Below, in pieces: positions 1 to 5,964 of a stretch of 5,964 nt of DNA; within the stretch, counting starts at the first letter, position 1; every line of letters starts with the position of its first letter. The notes under the pieces were generated by a model that saw nothing but the letters and a program-made list of their open reading frames with translations, searched no databases and was not told where the DNA came from. The position numbers and the translations under genes are program-made. Source of the DNA: DATBDN01 sp036269895 (lineage in GTDB: Bacteria; Actinomycetota; Thermoleophilia; Solirubrobacterales; Thermoleophilaceae). The stretch lies in contig DATBDN010000133.1 in NCBI GenBank assembly GCA_036269895.1, positions 1 to 5,964 of the forward strand, written 5' to 3'.

Positions 1-1197
1 GCCACGCTGATCCTGCCCGCCGATGTGTCGTGGTCGGACGGCGCCGAGCCGGCGGCAGCGCCCGAGCTCGCCACCCCGCCGGTCGCGTCGAGCGAAAGAG
101 TCGAGGACGCCGTGCAAGCGCTGCGCGGCCGCGGCGACACCGCGATCCTGCTCGGCGGCCGGGCACTGCGCGAGCCGGGCCTCGTGGCGGCCTCGCGGAT
201 CGCAGCCGCCACCGGGGTGAAGCTGCTCGCCGAGGTCTTCCCCACCCGCTTCGAGCGCGGCGCCGGGCTGCCGCCGGTCGAGCGCGTGGCGTACCTGGCC
301 GAGCTCGCGTCGGTGCAGCTGGCCGGCCTCAAGCACCTGATCCTCGTGGACGCGAAGGCGCCCGTCTCGTTCTTCGCATACCCCGGCAAGAAGAGCTACC
401 TGGTGCCGGACGGCTGCGAGGTGCACGAGCTGGCCGCGCCCGAAGAAGACGCCGTCGCCAGCCTCGAGGCGCTTGTCGAGACCCTCGGTGCCGCCGACGC
501 CCAGCCGGCTCTGCAGCAGCCGGCCGCTCCGGTGCAGCCGGCGGGCGAGCTGACGGCGGAGAAGGTCTGCCAGGCGATCGCCGCGGTGCTGCCGGAAGGG
601 GCGATCGTCTCCGACGAGTCGCAGACGTCCGGCCTGACGTTCGCGGCGAACAGTGCCGGGGCTGCTCGCCACGACGTGTTGACGCTGACCGGCGGTGCGA
701 TCGGCCAAGGGCTGCCGGTGGCCGTCGGGGCAGCGGTCGCGTGCCCCGATCGTCCGGTCTTCGCGCTCGAGGCCGACGGCTCCGCGATGTACACGCTCCA
801 GTCGCTCTGGACGATGGCGCGCGAGGGCCTGAACGTGACGACGATCATCTTCAACAACCGCTCGTACGGGATCCTGAACATCGAGCTGCAGCGTGTCGGC
901 GCGGATGCCGCCGCCGGCCCGAAGGCTCGCTCGCAGCTCGACCTGGCGGGGCCGAATCTCGACTTCGTCCGTTTGGCGGCCGGCCTCGGCGTCCCGGCGG
1001 GGCGCGTCGAGACCGCCGAGGACCTGCTCACCGAGCTCCAGCGCGCGGTGGCCGAGCCCGGCCCGCGTGTAATAGAGGTGGTGGTGCCGAACGTCTTCAG
1101 CGGCGCCAGGCTGAAGGCGCTGCCCTATGGGTTGCGGGCTATCGAGAAGTTGCCGGGCCCGGTGGCGAAGGCGCTCAAGCGGCGCGTAGCTCCGTAG
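1..1197 (+). CDS. Acetolactate synthase large subunit-like ThDP-dependent enzyme (5' partial)
   Basis: The reading frame is open from base 1 to TAG at 1195-1197, so the N-terminus lies outside the window; 398 residues are visible of the roughly 515-550 usual for the family. Numbering from the first visible codon, residues 1-160 look like the central Rossmann-like domain, 163-183 are an Ala/Pro/Gln-rich linker, and about 184-398 are the C-terminal ThDP-binding domain. Cofactor motifs are GGAIGQGLP (231-239) and the Mg/ThDP motif A258-D259-G260-S, closed by N285-N286 27 residues after the Asp. The usual first Gly of GDG is Ala here. Family members are cytosolic and decarboxylate or ligate 2-oxo acids. 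The catalytic Glu of the N-terminal domain is off the window. No acetolactate synthase small subunit follows, and the sequence around GGAIGQGLP resembles benzoylformate decarboxylase as much as IlvB, so the substrate is uncertain. The fold call is firm; the specific name is not. Confidence 0.88.
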   Translation, partial: ATLILPADVSWSDGAEPAAAPELATPPVASSERVEDAVQALRGRGDTAILLGGRALREPGLVAASRIAAATGVKLLAEVFPTRFERGAGLPPVERVAYLAELASVQLAGLKHLILVDAKAPVSFFAYPGKKSYLVPDGCEVHELAAPEEDAVASLEALVETLGAADAQPALQQPAAPVQPAGELTAEKVCQAIAAVLPEGAIVSDESQTSGLTFAANSAGAARHDVLTLTGGAIGQGLPVAVGAAVACPDRPVFALEADGSAMYTLQSLWTMAREGLNVTTIIFNNRSYGILNIELQRVGADAAAGPKARSQLDLAGPNLDFVRLAAGLGVPAGRVETAEDLLTELQRAVAEPGPRVIEVVVPNVFSGARLKALPYGLRAIEKLPGPVAKALKRRVAP

Positions 1198-1234
1198 ATA
1201 ACAGGGCGATCACAGGCCACTGGACGCCGCCGAT

Positions 1235-1240
1235 TAGGCT
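1235..1240 (+). promoter_or_regulatory. Candidate -10 element of a leaderless promoter for the MMPL gene
   Basis: TAGGCT fits the actinobacterial -10 consensus TANNNT and ends six bases before the GTG at 1247, so transcription would begin at or next to the start codon. No purine-rich Shine-Dalgarno sequence precedes that GTG (the six bases before it are GCACAA), which fits a leaderless mRNA. No convincing -35 hexamer is seen about 17 bases upstream, which is common for such promoters. A TANNNT match is weak evidence alone; the spacing and the missing ribosome binding site make it worth recording. Confidence 0.4.
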
Positions 1241-1246
1241 GCACAA

Positions 1247-3508
1247 GTGGCCTCGCAAACCCGTCCCGCATCCCGTTTCGTCCGTCTCGCCCGCGTCTGC
1301 AGCGCCCACCCCTGGCGCACGTTTCTCGCGTGGCTGCTCGCGCTGGTCGTCATCCAGGTAGTCGCCGGCGGCGTCGGCAAGAAGGAGATCTCGAGCTTCC
1401 GCCTGCCCGGCACCGAGAGCCAGCGTGCCTACGACTTGCTCGCTCAGCACTTCCCGGGCGCCAAGGGCGACACCGACCAGCTCGTCTACAAGGCGCGCAG
1501 CGGGACCCTGCGGGACCCCGCGGTCAGGGCGCGGATCCAGGCGTCGCTGAAGCGCGTCGCCGCGGAGCAAGATGTCGCGAACGTGAACAGCCCGTACTCG
1601 CCGAGCGGGCAGATCACGAAGGACGGCCGCATCGGCGTCGCGACGCTCGACTACACGAAGAGCACCAACGACATCAAGCTCGGGCCGCTGCAGAAGGTCG
1701 AGAAGGCGGCCTTCACGGCCCGCAGCCCGCGGCTCCAGGTCGAGCACGGTGGCCCAGGCGCCGAGGTCGTTCGCTTCGGCAGCCAGGGCGGGCCCTCGGA
1801 GGGCGTCGGCATTCTTGCCGCCACGATCGTCCTGCTGATCACATTCGGCTCGGCGGTGGCCGCCAGCCTCCCGCTGCTCGCCACGCTGCTGGCGCTCGGC
1901 TCGACGCTCGGTGTGATCACGCTGCTGAGCCACGTGGTCAACACGCCGGACTTCGCGAGCCAGCTCGCGACGCTGATCGGCTTGGGAGTCGGCATCGACT
2001 ATTCCTTGTTCGTGGTCACGCGCTTCCGCGCCGAGATGCGGGCGGGCCTCGACCGCGAGGAGGCGGTAGCGGCCGCGATCGACACCGCGGGTAGGACCGT
2101 CATGTTCGCGGCCATCACCGTCGTCATCGCGCTGCTCGGCCTGTTCTTGCTCGGCCTCAGCTTCATGCATGGCGTCGCGCTCGGCGCAGCCACCGCCGTG
2201 CTGGCGACGATGTTCGCTGCGCTCACGATCATCCCCGCGCTCATGAGCTCGGCGCACGGCTTCATGGACGGCGTCCTGCTCGAGTTCGACCGCCGCGGCG
2301 GCTTCCGCTTCTGGGGCACGAAGCGGCGCATTCCGCTTCCGGGCCACGAGTGGCGTGCCCGCCGCTTCGAGCGACGCGAGCAGCGCCGGGCGCGCGGATC
2401 GGGCTGGGCGCGCTGGTCGCGCACCGTCCAGGGCCACCCGTGGGTGGCGGCGATCGTCGCGTTGGCGCTGCTGCTCGCGCTTGCGCTGCCGATCACGAAC
2501 CTGCGACTCGGCTCGAGCGACGCCGGCGTCGACCCACCCGGCTCGACCACGCGCGCCGCTTACCAGTTGGTCGCGCAGGGCTTCGGCCCCGGCACCAACG
2601 GCTCGTTCCTGCTGGTGGCCGAGCTGCCCAAGAAGAACGACAAGGCTGCGGTCGCGCAGATTGCGAGCGCGGTCAAGCAGGACAAGGACTTCACATTCGT
2701 CGCGCCGCCCGCGATCTCGCCCGATGGCCAGGTCGCGACGGTCACCGCCTACCCGCGCACGGGTCCGCAGGACGCGGCGACCACCGACACGCTGAAGCGG
2801 TTGCGCAACGACGTGGTGCCGCCGATCGAGCGTCAGACGGGGACCCGGATCGAGGTGGGTGGCTTCACCGCCTCGACCGAGGACTTCTCGCGCGTGGTCG
2901 CGGGCAAGCTGCCGCTGTTCGTGGTGGTAGTCGTGCTGTTCAGCGCGCTGCTGCTGCTCGCCGTGTTCCGCTCCGCGGTCATCCCGGTGAAGGCGGCGAT
3001 CATGAACCTGCTGTCGATCGGCGCCGCGCTCGGCTTCGTCACGCTCGTGTTCCAGGAGGGGCACGGCGCGAGCGCACTTGGCATCGGCACGGGACCGATC
3101 GAGTCGTTCGTGCCGGTATTGATGTTCGCGATCGTGTTCGGGCTGAGCATGGACTACGAGGTGTTCCTGATGTCACGCATCCACGAGGCGTGGGAGCGCA
3201 ACCACGACGCCTCGGGCGCGGTCGCGTCGGGACTTCAGACAACCGGCCGGGTGATCACCGCGGCTGCCTCGATCATGGTGCTGGTCTTCGCCTCGTTCTC
3301 GCTGGCCGACGACCGGGTCATCAAGGAGTTCGGCATCGGGCTGGCGAGTGCCGTCTTGATCGACGCCGTGCTCATCCGCTGCCTGCTGGTGCCGGCGGTC
3401 ATGGAGATCCTGGGCAAACGAGCCTGGTGGCTGCCCAAGTGGATGGAGCGTAGGCTGCCGCGTCTGGCGATCGAGCCGGAGGTGGCGCCGGAGCCGGCGC
3501 GTCCCTAG
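1247..3508 (+). CDS. MMPL family RND-type transporter
   Basis: This is a complete 753-residue inner-membrane protein of the MMPL (mycobacterial membrane protein large) type, proton-driven exporters of lipids or small hydrophobic compounds. The layout is a pseudo-repeat: TM1 at about 25-42, extracytoplasmic domain 43-185, a TM bundle at about 186-334, a basic cytoplasmic loop 338-395, TM7 at about 398-416, second extracytoplasmic domain 417-552, and a final TM bundle at about 553-722. Both halves carry the Asp-Tyr pair that forms the proton relay in MmpL3: D251-Y252 in GVGIDYSLFVVTRFR and D636-Y637 in GLSMDYEVFLMSR. The tail after 724 (WWLPKW, then an acidic/proline end) is usual for YdfJ-like members. 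The GTG at 1247 is chosen because it leaves a basic cytoplasmic N-terminus before TM1 and sits just after a -10-like motif. Substrate cannot be read from sequence. Length and motifs look intact. Confidence 0.95.
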   Translation: MASQTRPASRFVRLARVCSAHPWRTFLAWLLALVVIQVVAGGVGKKEISSFRLPGTESQRAYDLLAQHFPGAKGDTDQLVYKARSGTLRDPAVRARIQASLKRVAAEQDVANVNSPYSPSGQITKDGRIGVATLDYTKSTNDIKLGPLQKVEKAAFTARSPRLQVEHGGPGAEVVRFGSQGGPSEGVGILAATIVLLITFGSAVAASLPLLATLLALGSTLGVITLLSHVVNTPDFASQLATLIGLGVGIDYSLFVVTRFRAEMRAGLDREEAVAAAIDTAGRTVMFAAITVVIALLGLFLLGLSFMHGVALGAATAVLATMFAALTIIPALMSSAHGFMDGVLLEFDRRGGFRFWGTKRRIPLPGHEWRARRFERREQRRARGSGWARWSRTVQGHPWVAAIVALALLLALALPITNLRLGSSDAGVDPPGSTTRAAYQLVAQGFGPGTNGSFLLVAELPKKNDKAAVAQIASAVKQDKDFTFVAPPAISPDGQVATVTAYPRTGPQDAATTDTLKRLRNDVVPPIERQTGTRIEVGGFTASTEDFSRVVAGKLPLFVVVVVLFSALLLLAVFRSAVIPVKAAIMNLLSIGAALGFVTLVFQEGHGASALGIGTGPIESFVPVLMFAIVFGLSMDYEVFLMSRIHEAWERNHDASGAVASGLQTTGRVITAAASIMVLVFASFSLADDRVIKEFGIGLASAVLIDAVLIRCLLVPAVMEILGKRAWWLPKWMERRLPRLAIEPEVAPEPARP

Positions 3509-3537
3509 GTCGACAGTCGCCGGGCTAGATCAGCGCC
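3496..3537. terminator. Possible weak bidirectional hairpin at the convergent gene ends
   Basis: The junction of the two convergent genes holds an imperfect inverted repeat: GGCGC (3496-3500) with GCGCC (3533-3537), CCC (3503-3505) with GGG (3522-3524), GG (3508-3509) with CC (3520-3521) and CGA (3511-3513) with TCG (3517-3519), around a CAG loop. The stem is broken by bulges, and no T-run follows on either strand, so this is not a canonical intrinsic terminator. Short complementary GC blocks arise easily by chance in DNA of this composition. Confidence 0.2.
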
Positions 3538-4940
3538 TCGGACGCCTGATCGAGCCGAAGCGCCTCGGGCGCCGGAATGCGGATCGTGATCCGCGTTCCG
3601 CGCGGCTCGTTTTCCAGCGCCTTGATTGTGCCGCCGTGCGCGTGCACCACCTCGCGTGCGATCGCGAGCCCTAGGCCTCCGCCGCTCCTCCGAGTGCGAG
3701 CCTGGTCGATGCGGAAGAAGCGATCGAAGATGCGTTCCCGCAACTCGGGCGGAACGCCCGGGCCTTCGTCGGCGATGGCCACCTCGACGACGCCACCATC
3801 CGCGTAGGTGGCGATCGTGACGTTTGCGTCCGGCGGGCTGAAATCCAGCGCATTGGCCACGACGTTGCGAAGGACTTGCTGGAACCGCTCCGGATCGACT
3901 TCGGCGAGCGTCTCAGCTCCCTCGACCTGCAACGCAATGCCGTTGCGCTCGGCAAGGCCCCGCAGCGACCGCGCAACGCGTTCCGCGAGCTCGTGCAGGT
4001 CGGTTGGCTCGCGCGAGACAGCCAAGGCTCCCTCGTCTGCGCTCGCGAGGATGAGCAGGTCGTCGGTGATCGCGCTCATGCGATCCACCTCGTCGCGCAC
4101 GCTCTCGAGCACATCGCGCGCTGCGGGCGACAGATCGTCGGCGCGCAGGCTGACATCGATCTCGGAGCGCATCGCCGCGAGCGGCGTGCGCAGTTCGTGC
4201 GATGTGTCGGCGACGAGCCGCCGCTGCTCGTTCATCCCGTGCTCGATCTGGGCCAGCATCCGGTTGAGCGTCTCGGCCAGGTGCGCGACCTCGTCTTCGG
4301 TCTGGGGCACGGCGACCCGCTTGTCGAGCTGGCCGGGGCCGAACGCCGCGGCGGCTCGCGTCATCCGGTCGACCGGGCGCAGCGCACGCCGCGCGAGCCA
4401 CCATCCGCCGGCAGCTGTCGCAGCCAGAGCCGCCGGCAGTGCAAGCGCGACCAGGACGAGGACGCTGTGGACCGAGCGCGCGACCGGGTCGAGCGACACG
4501 GCGCCGACGACTATCTCACTGCGTCCGCGCCGCTGCGTCGCGCGTGCAACCACGCGGAACGCATCGTCGCTCCGCCCGAGCTCGCGCGAGCCGGTTTCCT
4601 CCGACCCTGCAGGAATCCGCGCACGTTCGCGTGCCGCAACCATCGGTTGCCGTGCAACCGTGTCGCCGTATGACGCAAGCACGCGCCCGCCCGGCGTGAT
4701 GATCTGCGCGGCGGCGCGCTCACCGGAAAGGACGGTCGCGGAGGTGTCGCGAAACTCGGGAACCCCTTCTCGCGCGTAGCCGGTCGCGATCTGGCCGACC
4801 GCCGGCTGGAGCGTGCGATCGGTTGCGGCCGTCAGATCGGCGCGCAGGCGCACGACCACGAAAGCCGCCACCGCGATCATCACCGCCGCGAGCAGCCCGA
4901 CGTACCAGGCGGTCATCCTGATGCGGATCGGCGCCTTCAT
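3525..4940 (-). CDS. Two-component sensor histidine kinase (HAMP-HisKA-HATPase)
   Basis: This 471-residue membrane kinase would autophosphorylate on His and pass the phosphate to the response regulator encoded just upstream. Domains in order: TM1 at about 12-30, extracytoplasmic sensor region about 34-157, TM2 at about 159-182, HAMP at about 183-235 (starting after the RRALRPVDRM stretch), HisKA with the H-box SHELRTP and phospho-acceptor H248, and HATPase_c at about 345-458. In the ATP domain the N-box runs N359 to N363, the G1 box is D391-E-G393-P-G395, the F-box is F405/F408, and the G2 box is G420-G-G422-L-G424. All catalytic motifs are intact. The ATG at 4940 is chosen because it precedes TM1 directly and overlaps the regulator stop as ATGA; the frame stays open upstream to 5486, but that part only shadows the regulator gene. 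The architecture resembles MprB/CusS/BaeS kinases. The sensor region matches no domain I recognise, so the signal is unknown. Confidence 0.95.
   Translation of the reverse strand: MKAPIRIRMTAWYVGLLAAVMIAVAAFVVVRLRADLTAATDRTLQPAVGQIATGYAREGVPEFRDTSATVLSGERAAAQIITPGGRVLASYGDTVARQPMVAARERARIPAGSEETGSRELGRSDDAFRVVARATQRRGRSEIVVGAVSLDPVARSVHSVLVLVALALPAALAATAAGGWWLARRALRPVDRMTRAAAAFGPGQLDKRVAVPQTEDEVAHLAETLNRMLAQIEHGMNEQRRLVADTSHELRTPLAAMRSEIDVSLRADDLSPAARDVLESVRDEVDRMSAITDDLLILASADEGALAVSREPTDLHELAERVARSLRGLAERNGIALQVEGAETLAEVDPERFQQVLRNVVANALDFSPPDANVTIATYADGGVVEVAIADEGPGVPPELRERIFDRFFRIDQARTRRSGGGLGLAIAREVVHAHGGTIKALENEPRGTRITIRIPAPEALRLDQASEALI
4937..4940 (-). other. ATGA stop/start overlap coupling regulator and kinase
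   Basis: On the minus strand the kinase ATG (4940-4938) and the regulator TGA (4939-4937) share bases. This is the usual arrangement for translational coupling and supports a common mRNA and a cognate pair. The bases just before the ATG read AGAAGA, too close to act as a well-spaced Shine-Dalgarno site, so re-initiation by ribosomes finishing the regulator is likely. Confidence 0.85.
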
Positions 4941-5611
4941 TCTTCTGGCTCGAGCGTGAAGCCGATCCCGCGGACCGTGCGGATCAGCGGCCGTCCGAAC
5001 GGCTGCTCGAGCTTCCGGCGCAGATGCCCGACGTAGACGTCGACGATGTTCGTCGAGCCGGTGTAGTTCATGTCCCAGACGTGGTCGATCAGACGTGCTC
5101 TGCTCAAGACTTCGCCCGGGTGGGCCGCCATGAACTCGATCAGCGCGAACTCGCGTGGCGTCAGCTCGACCGCTTCGCCGTCGCGCGTGACCGTTCGCGT
5201 CGCGGGGTCGACCAGGAGGTCGCCGACCTCCAGCTGCAGCGGACGCTCGCGCGGGCCGCGCCGGACCAGAGCTCTTACGCGGGCCAGCAGCTCGCCGAAG
5301 TCGAATGGCTTGACGAGGTAGTCGTCGGCGCCGGCATCGAGGCCGGTGATGCGGTCGGTCACACCCCGGCGGGCGGTCAGCATGAGCACCGGCGCGCGGC
5401 AGTCCCCTGTCCGGAGTTCGCGGCAGACCTCGAAGCCGTCGCGCCCGGGCAGCATCACGTCGAGCACGATCGCGTCGTAGTCCCACACGCGCGTGTATGC
5501 GAGCGCCTCGTCCCCGGTCTCCGCGAGGTCTACGGCGTAACCCTCGTGGCGCATGCCCTTCGCAAGGGCACGCGCCAGCTTCACATCGTCCTCTGCGACC
5601 AGTAGCCGCAT
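4937..5611 (-). CDS. OmpR/PhoB-family response regulator
   Basis: This is a complete 224-residue cytoplasmic transcription factor. The receiver domain (1-118) has the acidic pair D8-D9, phospho-acceptor D51 in IVLDVMLPGRDG, switch T79, aromatic Y98 and conserved K101 in DDYLVKPF. The C-terminal winged-helix domain (about 125-221) has LTPREFALI (150-158), the recognition-helix region around TNIVDVYVGHLRRKL (187-201) and the closing wing RTVRGIGFTL (211-220). All are typical of the OmpR/PhoB subfamily, near CusR and MprA. The ATG at 5611 fits the family N-terminus (MRLLVAEDD), with AGG at 5621-5619 on the minus strand, seven bases before the start, as a weak ribosome binding site. It would be phosphorylated by the kinase encoded immediately downstream. 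Target genes cannot be read here; autoregulation through a promoter right of the window is usual for such operons but unproven. Confidence 0.96.
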   Translation of the reverse strand: MRLLVAEDDVKLARALAKGMRHEGYAVDLAETGDEALAYTRVWDYDAIVLDVMLPGRDGFEVCRELRTGDCRAPVLMLTARRGVTDRITGLDAGADDYLVKPFDFGELLARVRALVRRGPRERPLQLEVGDLLVDPATRTVTRDGEAVELTPREFALIEFMAAHPGEVLSRARLIDHVWDMNYTGSTNIVDVYVGHLRRKLEQPFGRPLIRTVRGIGFTLEPEE

Positions 5612-5629
5612 CTCGGTACCTGTCTACGC

Positions 5630-5964
5630 CTACGAGTGCCTGACCGCAACAAGTCGGAATTTCTCGTTCCCGCCCTTCACCGTGGCCTCGGAAACTTCAC
5701 CGATGTCGCGCACGTAGTACTTGTTGTCGACGACGCCCGGCTCGAGCGGCGTCCACTCGCGCGTGCGTAACGCGTTCGTGTAGCTGCCATACGGGACACT
5801 GACGTTCGCATTCAGGTCCAGCACGCGGAACCAGTCCTCGGCCGCGCCCTTCAGGTACTCCTGGCGGTGGGTCTCACCGACGTGCGGATGCGCGGGCATG
5901 AAGAGCCCGCCGCGCGCGCCATTTACGCCTGCGTGCCAGGTCCCGTCCCTGCTCTTCACGTGGC
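5630..5964 (-). CDS. Conserved protein of unknown function, C-terminal part
   Basis: The frame is open from the right window edge to TAG at 5632-5630; another in-frame TAG follows two codons later (5626-5624). The 110 visible residues are the C-terminal portion of a longer protein; the GTG at 5959 is only the first possible start inside the window and probably not the real one. Counting from the first whole codon, visible blocks are DGTWHAGVNGA (6-16), GLFMPAHPHVGETHRQEY (19-36), EDWFRVLDLN (42-51), VPYGSYTNALRTREWTPLEP (56-75) and NKYYVRDIGEVSEATVKGG (80-98). From memory, similar blocks (W-AGV-GA, P--P--G---RQEY, EWTPLEPGV---KYY--G-G) recur in uncharacterised, often secreted, actinobacterial proteins; this could not be checked. 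It lacks cysteines and membrane segments in the visible part. The 18-base gap to the response regulator suggests one operon, so it may be a target or extracytoplasmic partner of that system. Confidence 0.8.
   Translation of the reverse strand, partial: HVKSRDGTWHAGVNGARGGLFMPAHPHVGETHRQEYLKGAAEDWFRVLDLNANVSVPYGSYTNALRTREWTPLEPGVVDNKYYVRDIGEVSEATVKGGNEKFRLVAVRHS

Noticed and set aside
30..1361. A 443-codon plus-strand frame overlapping the ThDP enzyme and running into the MMPL gene.
   Set aside because: The product is dominated by Arg, Ala and Gly and has no motif; the frame beginning at base 1 carries the ThDP signatures.
1175..3064. A 629-codon open frame on the minus strand opposite the MMPL gene.
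   Set aside because: Its product is a low-complexity run of Arg, Glu, Ala, Asp and Gln with no domain pattern. It is what the complement of a GC-biased membrane-protein gene gives, since stop codons are rare in that frame. The plus-strand protein has clear family motifs throughout.
2350..3453. A 367-codon plus-strand frame inside the MMPL gene.
   Set aside because: It is an alternate-frame shadow; the MMPL frame carries the second Asp-Tyr proton-relay motif and the final membrane bundle across the same bases.
3509..3514. GTCGAC palindrome at the convergent junction as an operator half-site.
   Set aside because: A single six-base palindrome is a common chance event in GC-rich DNA, and an operator between two stop codons has no promoter to act on.
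3808..4779. A 323-codon plus-strand frame (and a second of 265 codons at 3876-4673) opposite the kinase gene.
   Set aside because: Both are Ser/Arg/Ala-rich shadow translations with no recognisable domain; the kinase on the other strand has every catalytic box intact.
4941..5486. N-terminal extension of the kinase frame by 182 codons.
   Set aside because: The extension is Arg/Ala/Pro-rich, has no motif and lies wholly over the response regulator gene. The ATG at 4940, at the ATGA overlap and directly before TM1, explains the kinase fully.

Overview
The window is high-GC DNA (roughly two thirds G+C by eye) from a bacterium, most likely an actinomycete relative. The grounds are the strong third-position G/C bias, GTG starts, the family mix (MMPL exporter, MprAB/CusRS-like two-component pair, an acetolactate-synthase-like ThDP protein) and a probable leaderless promoter. 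A deep-branching actinobacterial class such as Thermoleophilia is possible, but that is an impression and not shown by the sequence.

Layout. Plus strand: bases 1-1197 hold the C-terminal ~398 residues of a thiamine-diphosphate (ThDP) enzyme related to acetolactate synthase and benzoylformate decarboxylase, cut by the left window edge. After a 49-base gap, bases 1247-3508 encode a complete 753-residue MMPL/RND-type membrane transporter, probably from its own leaderless promoter (TAGGCT at 1235-1240). Minus strand, read from the right edge: bases 5964-5630 hold the C-terminal 110 residues of a protein of unknown function that runs out of the window. An 18-base gap follows, then an OmpR/PhoB-type response regulator (5611-4937), then a HAMP/HisKA/HATPase sensor kinase (4940-3525) whose ATG overlaps the regulator stop by four bases. 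The transporter and kinase genes converge, with only 16 bases between their stop codons. Coding sequence fills almost the whole window. The gaps are 49, 16 and 18 bases; no RNA gene, insertion sequence, CRISPR array or obvious repeat was seen.

How they may work together. The three minus-strand genes look like one transcription unit: a protein of unknown function, then a transcription factor, then its cognate sensor. The kinase has two membrane segments flanking a ~125-residue extracytoplasmic region, so it probably senses an envelope or extracellular cue. The MMPL gene beside it could be a regulatory target, since envelope-stress two-component systems often control RND-type exporters, but the convergent orientation gives no direct support. 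The ThDP enzyme has no visible functional tie to the other genes.

I do not see an undescribed system here. The points most worth a second look are the unknown protein upstream of the two-component pair, the leaderless start of the transporter, and the uncertain substrate of the ThDP enzyme.
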